Positions 59,199 through 64,000 of a stretch of 64,000 nt of DNA are shown in pieces. The stretch spans positions 452,887 to 516,886 of the forward strand of contig NZ_LMRA01000012.1 of assembly GCF_001424705.1 (NCBI RefSeq), given 5' to 3'. The position numbers and the translations under genes were made by a program. This DNA is from Methylobacterium sp. Leaf465. GTDB taxonomy: Bacteria > Pseudomonadota > Alphaproteobacteria > Rhizobiales > Beijerinckiaceae. How positions within the stretch are numbered: position 1 is the first letter of the stretch; each line of letters opens with the position of its first letter. Under the pieces are notes generated by a model. The model was given only the letters and a program-made list of their open reading frames with translations, was not told the origin of the DNA and searched no databases.

Positions 59199-59308
59199 GG
59201 CCGCGGATCGCGCTCGCGCCACGATCGCGTGTTGCCACGGCGCGGCGTTCCGCTTTAGAGCCGTCACGCACGGCCGGACCCGGACGGGGGCGGTGCCGAG
59301 AGGGTCGC

Positions 59309-61534
59309 ATGTTCCGCAACGATGTTCCGATCACCCCCGAACTGGTCCGCCAGCACGGCCTGACGCCGGACGAGTACGCGCGCTTCCGTGGCCTGATCGG
59401 GCGCGACCCGACCCTGACCGAGCTCGGCATCGTCTCGGCGATGTGGAACGAGCACTGCTCCTACAAGTCGTCCCGCAAGCACCTGCGCGGCCTGCCGACC
59501 TCGGCGCCCTGGGTGATCCAGGGCCCGGGTGAGAACGCCGGCGTGATCGACATCGGCGACGGGCTCGCCTGCGTCTTCAAGATGGAGAGCCACAACCACC
59601 CGAGCTTCATCGAGCCCTACCAGGGCGCGACGACCGGCGTCGGCGGCATCCTGCGCGACGTGTTCACCATGGGCGCGCGTCCGATCGCCGCCCTGAACGC
59701 CCTCCGCTTCGGCTCGCCGGATCATCCGCGCACCCGCCACCTCGTCTCCGGCGTCGTCGCGGGCATCGGCGGCTACGGCAATTCCTTCGGCGTGCCGACG
59801 GTGGGCGGCGCCATGGGCTTCCACCCGCGCTACGACGGCAACATCCTCGTCAACGCCATGGCGGTGGGTCTCGCCCGCACCGACGGCATCTTCTACGCGG
59901 CCGCCACCGGCGTGGGGAACCCGATCGTCTATCTCGGCTCGAAGACCGGCCGCGACGGCATCCACGGCGCCACCATGGCGTCGGCGGAGTTCGACGACGC
60001 CTCCGAGTCGAAGCGTCCCACGGTGCAGGTCGGCGACCCCTTCGCCGAGAAGCTGCTGCTGGAGGCCTGCCTCGAGCTGATGGCCTCGGGCGCCGTGATC
60101 GCGATTCAGGACATGGGGGCCGCCGGCCTCACCTGCTCGGCCGTCGAGATGGGCGCCAAGGGCGACCTCGGCGTCGAGCTCCATATCGAGAAGGTGCCGG
60201 CCCGCGAGGCCGGCATGACCGCCTACGAGATGATGCTCTCCGAGAGCCAGGAGCGCATGCTCATGGTGCTCAAGCCCGGCATGGAGGCCGAGGCGGAGGC
60301 GATCTTCGTGAAGTGGGGCCTCGATTTCGCGATCATCGGGCACACCACCGACACGCTCCGCTTCGTCGTGAAGCACGACGGCGTCGTCATGGCCGACCTG
60401 CCGATCAAGGAGCTCGGCGACGAGGCGCCCCTCTACGACCGGCCCCACATCGCCAACACGCACCAGCCGGTGCTCGCCGCCGCCGACGTGCCCGAGACCG
60501 TGGGCAGCGCCGAGGCCCTGAAGCGCCTGGTGGGCTCGCCCGACCTCTCGTCGAAGCGCTGGGTCTACGAGCAGTACGACCACTTCATCGGCGGCAACAC
60601 GGTGCAGAAGCCGGGCGGCGACGCCGCGATCGTGCGGGTCGAGGACGGTCCGCGCGGTCTCGCCATGACCGCCGACGTCACCCCGCGCTACTGCGAGGCC
60701 GATCCGGTGGAGGGCGGCAAGCAGGCCGTGGCCGAGGCCTGGCGCAACATCACGGCGGTCGGCGGACGGCCGTTGGCCATCACCGACAACCTGAACTTCG
60801 GCAACCCGGAGAAGCCCGAGGTGATGGGCCAACTCGTCGGCTGCCTGAAGGGCATCGGCGAGGCCTGCAAGGCCCTCGACTTCCCCGTCGTCTCCGGCAA
60901 CGTCTCGCTCTACAACGAGACCAACGGCGTCGGCATCCTGCCGACCCCCACCATCGGCGGCGTCGGCGTCCTCGACGACGTCACGCGCCACGCCACCCTC
61001 GACCTCAAGCGCGCCGGCGACGTCCTGGTGCTGATCGGCGAGACCGCCGGCTGGCTGGGCCAGTCGGTCTACCTCTCGGTCATCGCCGGACGCGAGGAGG
61101 GAGCCCCGCCCCCGGTCGACCTCGCCGTGGAGCGCCGCAACGGCGATTTCGTGCGCGGCCTGATTACGTCGGGTCTCGTCGACACGGTCCACGACCTGTC
61201 CGACGGCGGCCTCGCCGTGGCGCTGGCCGAGATGGCGATGGCGGGCGGCATCGGCGCCGCCCTCCCCGAGGTGCCCCAGGGCCTGGCGACCCATGCCTAC
61301 CTGTTCGGCGAGGACCAGGCCCGATACCTCCTGGCCGTCGACCCCGAGACCGCACCGGACCTGCTCTACAGCGCCTCGGCCCAGGGCATCCCGGCGGCCG
61401 TGATCGGCGTGACGGGCAACGACCATTTGACCCTGCCGCACGGCGAGACCATATCGTTGGCCACCTTGCGCGAGACCCACGAGGGCTGGCTGCCGGCCTA
61501 CATGGCGAGCCAACCGGCGGGCGTCCCGGCCTGA
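59309..61534 (+). CDS. purL: Phosphoribosylformylglycinamidine synthase subunit PurL
   Basis: This 741-residue small-type PurL catalyses the fourth step of purine synthesis together with PurQ and PurS, which are not in this window. Motifs include [12 protein letters not shown], the catalytic-site [46 protein letters not shown] and [13 protein letters not shown]. It begins [13 protein letters not shown]. The upstream open frame overlaps the previous gene out of frame and is not coding. Confidence 0.97.
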   Translation: MFRNDVPITPELVRQHGLTPDEYARFRGLIGRDPTLTELGIVSAMWNEHCSYKSSRKHLRGLPTSAPWVIQGPGENAGVIDIGDGLACVFKMESHNHPSFIEPYQGATTGVGGILRDVFTMGARPIAALNALRFGSPDHPRTRHLVSGVVAGIGGYGNSFGVPTVGGAMGFHPRYDGNILVNAMAVGLARTDGIFYAAATGVGNPIVYLGSKTGRDGIHGATMASAEFDDASESKRPTVQVGDPFAEKLLLEACLELMASGAVIAIQDMGAAGLTCSAVEMGAKGDLGVELHIEKVPAREAGMTAYEMMLSESQERMLMVLKPGMEAEAEAIFVKWGLDFAIIGHTTDTLRFVVKHDGVVMADLPIKELGDEAPLYDRPHIANTHQPVLAAADVPETVGSAEALKRLVGSPDLSSKRWVYEQYDHFIGGNTVQKPGGDAAIVRVEDGPRGLAMTADVTPRYCEADPVEGGKQAVAEAWRNITAVGGRPLAITDNLNFGNPEKPEVMGQLVGCLKGIGEACKALDFPVVSGNVSLYNETNGVGILPTPTIGGVGVLDDVTRHATLDLKRAGDVLVLIGETAGWLGQSVYLSVIAGREEGAPPPVDLAVERRNGDFVRGLITSGLVDTVHDLSDGGLAVALAEMAMAGGIGAALPEVPQGLATHAYLFGEDQARYLLAVDPETAPDLLYSASAQGIPAAVIGVTGNDHLTLPHGETISLATLRETHEGWLPAYMASQPAGVPA

Positions 61535-61567
61535 AGCCCCCCTTTCCGACCGTCAGGAGCCAACCCG

Positions 61568-61804
61568 ATGCCGATGGATGCGCGCGAGATCGAGGCGATG
61601 ATCCGTGAGGCGCTGCCCGACGCCCGGATCGAGATCAAGGATCTGGCCGGCGACGGAGACCACTACGCCGCCACGGTCCTGTCCACGGCCTTCAAGGGCA
61701 AGACCCGTGTCGCGCAGCACCAGATGGTCTACGGCGCGCTGCAGGGCCGGATGGGGGGCGTGCTGCACGCCCTTGCGCTCACCACGGGCATCCCGCAGGA
61801 TTGA
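61568..61804 (+). CDS. bolA: BolA-family protein
   Basis: A 78-residue protein of the BolA/IbaG family, partner of monothiol glutaredoxins in Fe-S cluster handling. It has MDAREIEAMIREALPDARIE, GDHYAATVLSTAFKGKTRVA and the C-terminal HxxVY helix (QHQMVYGALQGRMGG). AGGAG precedes the ATG. Its glutaredoxin partner grxD is two genes downstream, separated by a DUF29 gene. Confidence 0.95.
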   Translation: MPMDAREIEAMIREALPDARIEIKDLAGDGDHYAATVLSTAFKGKTRVAQHQMVYGALQGRMGGVLHALALTTGIPQD

Positions 61805-61826
61805 GGTCTCCCTGGAGGCGGACCGT

Positions 61827-62336
61827 ATGGACCAGCCGAGCCTCTACGACGACGACATCGTGACCTGGGCCGAGCAGCAGGCCTCGACCCTGCGTTCTCT
61901 CGCGCGTCGGCCGGACCTGTCGAACATCCTGGATTGGGAGAACGTCGCCGAGGAGATCGAGAGCGTGGGTCGATCCCAGGTTCAGGCCGTGGAGAGCCTG
62001 CTGGCACAGACTTTGGCGCATCTGCTGAAGCGGTTGTCCGCGCCGGACGCGGCAGCCCTCGACCACTGGTACCAGGAAGCCGGGACGTTCCAGATCACGG
62101 CGATGAATCGATACGAGCGCTCCATGCGGCAACGCCTGGACTGGGATAAGATCTGGTCATCTGCGCAGGCCCTGGCGAAGTTGAGCCTGAGGCGCTACGG
62201 CGATACCTTGATTCCGAACCTGCCGGCGCAATGCCCTCTCGGTCCGGACGAACTTCTCGTGCTTCCGTGTGATCTGGATGCGGCACTGCGGCGGATCGCA
62301 GGATCGACGGCCTTGAAATCCGCGCCGGAATCCTGA
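61827..62336 (+). CDS. DUF29 family protein
   Basis: A 169-residue protein matching DUF29: [20 protein letters not shown], then [20 protein letters not shown] and [13 protein letters not shown], with Trp and aromatic residues in the middle and [18 protein letters not shown] near the end. DUF29 proteins are common in cyanobacteria and some alphaproteobacteria; the function is unknown. It splits the normally adjacent bolA and grxD. The composition seems less extreme than its neighbours, which may hint at acquisition. Confidence 0.88.
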   Translation: MDQPSLYDDDIVTWAEQQASTLRSLARRPDLSNILDWENVAEEIESVGRSQVQAVESLLAQTLAHLLKRLSAPDAAALDHWYQEAGTFQITAMNRYERSMRQRLDWDKIWSSAQALAKLSLRRYGDTLIPNLPAQCPLGPDELLVLPCDLDAALRRIAGSTALKSAPES

Positions 62337-62380
62337 ACTCAAGCGCGAGCTTCCACGACCCGAGACGAACGAGGACTCCC

Positions 62381-62722
62381 ATGAGCGACGTCAACACCGC
62401 GATCGAGAACGAGATCAAGTCCCAGGACGTGGTCGTCTTCATGAAGGGCACGCCGCAGTTTCCGATGTGCGGTTTCTCGGGCCAGGTCGTCCAGATCCTC
62501 AATTACCTGGAAGTGCCGTTCAAGGGCGTCAACGTCCTCGACGACGCGGCGGTCCGGGACGGGATCAAGGCCTTCTCCAACTGGCCGACCATTCCGCAGA
62601 TCTACGTGAAGGGCGAGTTCGTCGGCGGCTGCGACATCACCCGCGAGATGTTCCAGTCGGGCGAGCTGCAGCAGTTCCTGTCCGAGAAGGGCATCCCCGT
62701 GAAGGCTCCGACCGCCGCCTGA
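62381..62722 (+). CDS. grxD: Monothiol glutaredoxin GrxD (Grx4 type)
   Basis: A 113-residue CGFS glutaredoxin that carries 2Fe-2S clusters with BolA. The active site is Cys30 in FPMCGFSGQ, with KGTPQFP before it, the TVP-equivalent [16 protein letters not shown], and [19 protein letters not shown] precedes the ATG. A terminator follows. Confidence 0.97.
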   Translation: MSDVNTAIENEIKSQDVVVFMKGTPQFPMCGFSGQVVQILNYLEVPFKGVNVLDDAAVRDGIKAFSNWPTIPQIYVKGEFVGGCDITREMFQSGELQQFLSEKGIPVKAPTAA

Positions 62723-62751
62723 GGCGCGCGTCGGCCCTGGGGAACGGAACG

Positions 62752-62773
62752 AGGGCGCGCGAGCGCCCTTTTT
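62752..62773 (+). terminator. Rho-independent terminator after grxD
   Basis: AGGGCGC pairs with GCGCCCT across a GCGA tetraloop, then TTTTT. It starts 30 bases after the grxD stop. Confidence 0.92.
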
Positions 62774-62855
62774 CCTGTTCCGGGGGGCCTTCACCGAACC
62801 TCCCCCCGTGTCCGACCGTTGATCTTCGGACAGGTCAGGCCGGGGAGCGGGCGAT

Positions 62856-63755
62856 ATGCGCGACGTCATCATCGTCGGCGGCGGCCCGGCGGGCCTCAAC
62901 GCTGCGCTCATCCTCGGGCGCTGCCGCCGCGACGTGCTCCTCTGCGATTCCGGCCAGCCCCGCAACGCGGTCACGCCGCGGAGCTGGGGGGTCTTCACCC
63001 GAGACGGCACGCCGCCCTTGGAGCTAAGGGCCCGGGCCGAGGCCGATCTGGACCGCTATCCCACGGTGGAGCGCCGCGCAGTCGAGGTCACCCAGGCCCG
63101 GGGCTGCGACGAAGGCTTCTGCGTCACCCTGGCCGACGGCAGCCACGAGACGACGCGCAAGCTGGTGTTAGCGACGGGCCTGCATCAGGCCCTGCCCTCG
63201 GTGGAGGGCTTCGACCTCTACTGGGGCCACGGGGTCCATTCCTGCCCCTATTGCGACGGCTACGAGAATCGAGACCGGCCCCTCATCGTCTATGCCCATG
63301 GCGAAGCGGCCAAGGGCATGGCCCTCGAGTTGACCGTCTGGAGCGACGACGTCACCCTCTGCACCGATGCGCAGCCGACCGTTCTCTCCGACCACGATCG
63401 CGCGCGTCTCGCCCGCCATGGCGTCCGCATCGTCGAGACGCCGATCCGGCGCCTCGACGGCGACGGCCGCCAGCCGCAGCGCCTCACCTTCGCGGACGGC
63501 ACCAGCCTGCCCTGCCACGCGGTGTTCCTGATGACGATGCCGTGCGAGCCGTCCGACCTCATCACGCAGCTCGGCTGCGACCTGACCCGAAAGGGCGTGG
63601 TGCCGACGGGCGAGTACGAGACCACCAACGTGCCCGGCCTGTTCGTCGCCGGGGACGCCTCCCGCCGGGTGCAATTCGCCGTGGTCGCCGCCGCCGAGGG
63701 GGCCATGGCGGCCTTCGCGGTCAACACCGAGCTACTGCGCGAAGACGTCGCCTGA
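62856..63755 (+). CDS. Thioredoxin-reductase-like FAD dithiol/disulfide oxidoreductase
   Basis: A 299-residue flavoprotein of the thioredoxin reductase fold. FAD is bound by VGGGPAGLNAALILGR at the N-terminus and VAGDASRRVQFAV near the C-terminus. The redox CPYC (130-133) is in HSCPYCDGYENRDRP. The second Rossmann motif expected to bind NADPH is degraded to IVYAHGEAAKGMAL (144-157) instead of GGGxSA. It resembles NAD(P)/FAD-dependent oxidoreductases related to GliT-type dithiol oxidases, so it may use oxygen rather than NADPH. The partner is unknown; it is shorter than TrxB (about 320). Confidence 0.85.
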   Translation: MRDVIIVGGGPAGLNAALILGRCRRDVLLCDSGQPRNAVTPRSWGVFTRDGTPPLELRARAEADLDRYPTVERRAVEVTQARGCDEGFCVTLADGSHETTRKLVLATGLHQALPSVEGFDLYWGHGVHSCPYCDGYENRDRPLIVYAHGEAAKGMALELTVWSDDVTLCTDAQPTVLSDHDRARLARHGVRIVETPIRRLDGDGRQPQRLTFADGTSLPCHAVFLMTMPCEPSDLITQLGCDLTRKGVVPTGEYETTNVPGLFVAGDASRRVQFAVVAAAEGAMAAFAVNTELLREDVA

Positions 63756-63821
63756 CCGACGTCGCCGGAGCGGAGTGCCGCTCCCCCGTTCAAGCCCCTG
63801 CCGAGTCCGGAGCCCGACCCG

Positions 63822-64000
63822 ATGACCCTGCGCGTCCATCCGCACACGCCCCGCGTTGCCGTTCCCTGCCGCTGCGCACTCGGCGAGGAAGCGGCCTGGG
63901 ACGCCCGCTCGGGCACGCTCAGCTGGGTCGACGTCGAGACGCCGACGATCTGGCGCTACGACCCCGCGAGCGGGGCGACGCAGCGCTATCCGCAGGACGA
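63822..64000 (+). CDS. SMP-30/gluconolactonase family protein, 5' part
   Basis: The first 59 residues of a protein cut by the window end. CRCALGEEAAWDARSGTLSW followed by VDVETPTIWRYDPASG matches the first propeller blade of SMP-30/gluconolactonase/LRE proteins (LGEGPxW...GxLxWVD); the Glu in LGEE is the expected metal ligand. The family hydrolyses sugar lactones. It lies 66 bases after the flavoprotein gene. Confidence 0.8.
   Translation, partial: MTLRVHPHTPRVAVPCRCALGEEAAWDARSGTLSWVDVETPTIWRYDPASGATQRYPQD

Noticed and set aside
58793-59308. 172-residue upstream extension of PurL
   Set aside because: It overlaps the previous gene in another frame and is Arg/Pro-rich; family members start at MFRND.
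59264-61513. 749-codon open frame antisense to purL
   Set aside because: It is a shadow of purL; no recognisable domain and biased composition.

Overview
The window is high-GC DNA (about 70% by eye) from an alphaproteobacterium of the Hyphomicrobiales. The most likely source is Methylobacterium or Methylorubrum. The reasons are the CtrA and ChpT cell-cycle regulators, the DUF1134 (EipA-type) and DUF1192 proteins, the TIGR02302/DUF4175 protein, the PduO-etfB-etfA-hydroxybutyryl-CoA dehydrogenase cluster, and a PQQ quinoprotein. The genus is inferred from gene content; no 16S or tRNA gene is present. The DNA looks chromosomal throughout. I found no insertion sequence, phage gene, CRISPR array or tRNA.

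Layout. 1-7.3 kb: the 3' end of ctrA, then a leftward chemotaxis operon cheA-cheW-cheY-cheB-cheR, then chpT. 7.4-13.3 kb: cysQ, a Tat-exported YHS-like protein, an EipA/DUF1134 protein, small envelope proteins, lptM-lysA and a TerB-like protein. 13.5-21.1 kb: a large DUF4175 protein, a twin-TM protein, a PagL-like lipid A deacylase, then a corrinoid adenosyltransferase with etfB, etfA and 3-hydroxybutyryl-CoA dehydrogenase. 21-26 kb: a quinone oxidoreductase, a four-copy 16-bp tandem repeat, upp, DUF2852, and TetR and LuxR regulators. 26.4-29.5 kb: leftward yejF-deoB-DUF1192. 29.6-37.4 kb: cell-wall and export functions, namely a lytic transglycosylase, a lipoprotein hydrolase, a GH10 xylanase coupled to a thioesterase, a divergent quinoprotein, an ankyrin protein and a GT61 glycosyltransferase. 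37.5-43.2 kb: uvrB with a long N-terminal extension, a YidB-like protein and a GAF-PAS-GGDEF cyclase.

43.4-48.1 kb is a mutM / ubiE-ubiB-coaBC block. 48.4-50.6 kb holds a small membrane protein, a glutathione transferase and an agmatinase-family enzyme. 50.7-57.9 kb is a replication and repair block rpsT-dnaA-dnaN-recF-recQ, with an unusual 520-bp rpsT-dnaA gap rich in dyads and a frameshifted orphan VapB antitoxin between recF and recQ. 58-64 kb holds a membrane alpha/beta-hydrolase-like protein, purL, bolA, DUF29, grxD, a thioredoxin-reductase-like flavoprotein and the start of an SMP-30 protein.

How they work together. CtrA and its phosphotransferase ChpT flank a complete excitation and adaptation chemotaxis set without a receptor, which suggests that motility signalling and cell-cycle control are linked here. 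The adenosyltransferase, ETF and hydroxybutyryl-CoA dehydrogenase fit C4 acyl-CoA and B12-dependent assimilation. Intrinsic terminators are few; three of the four seen close with the same GCGA tetraloop.
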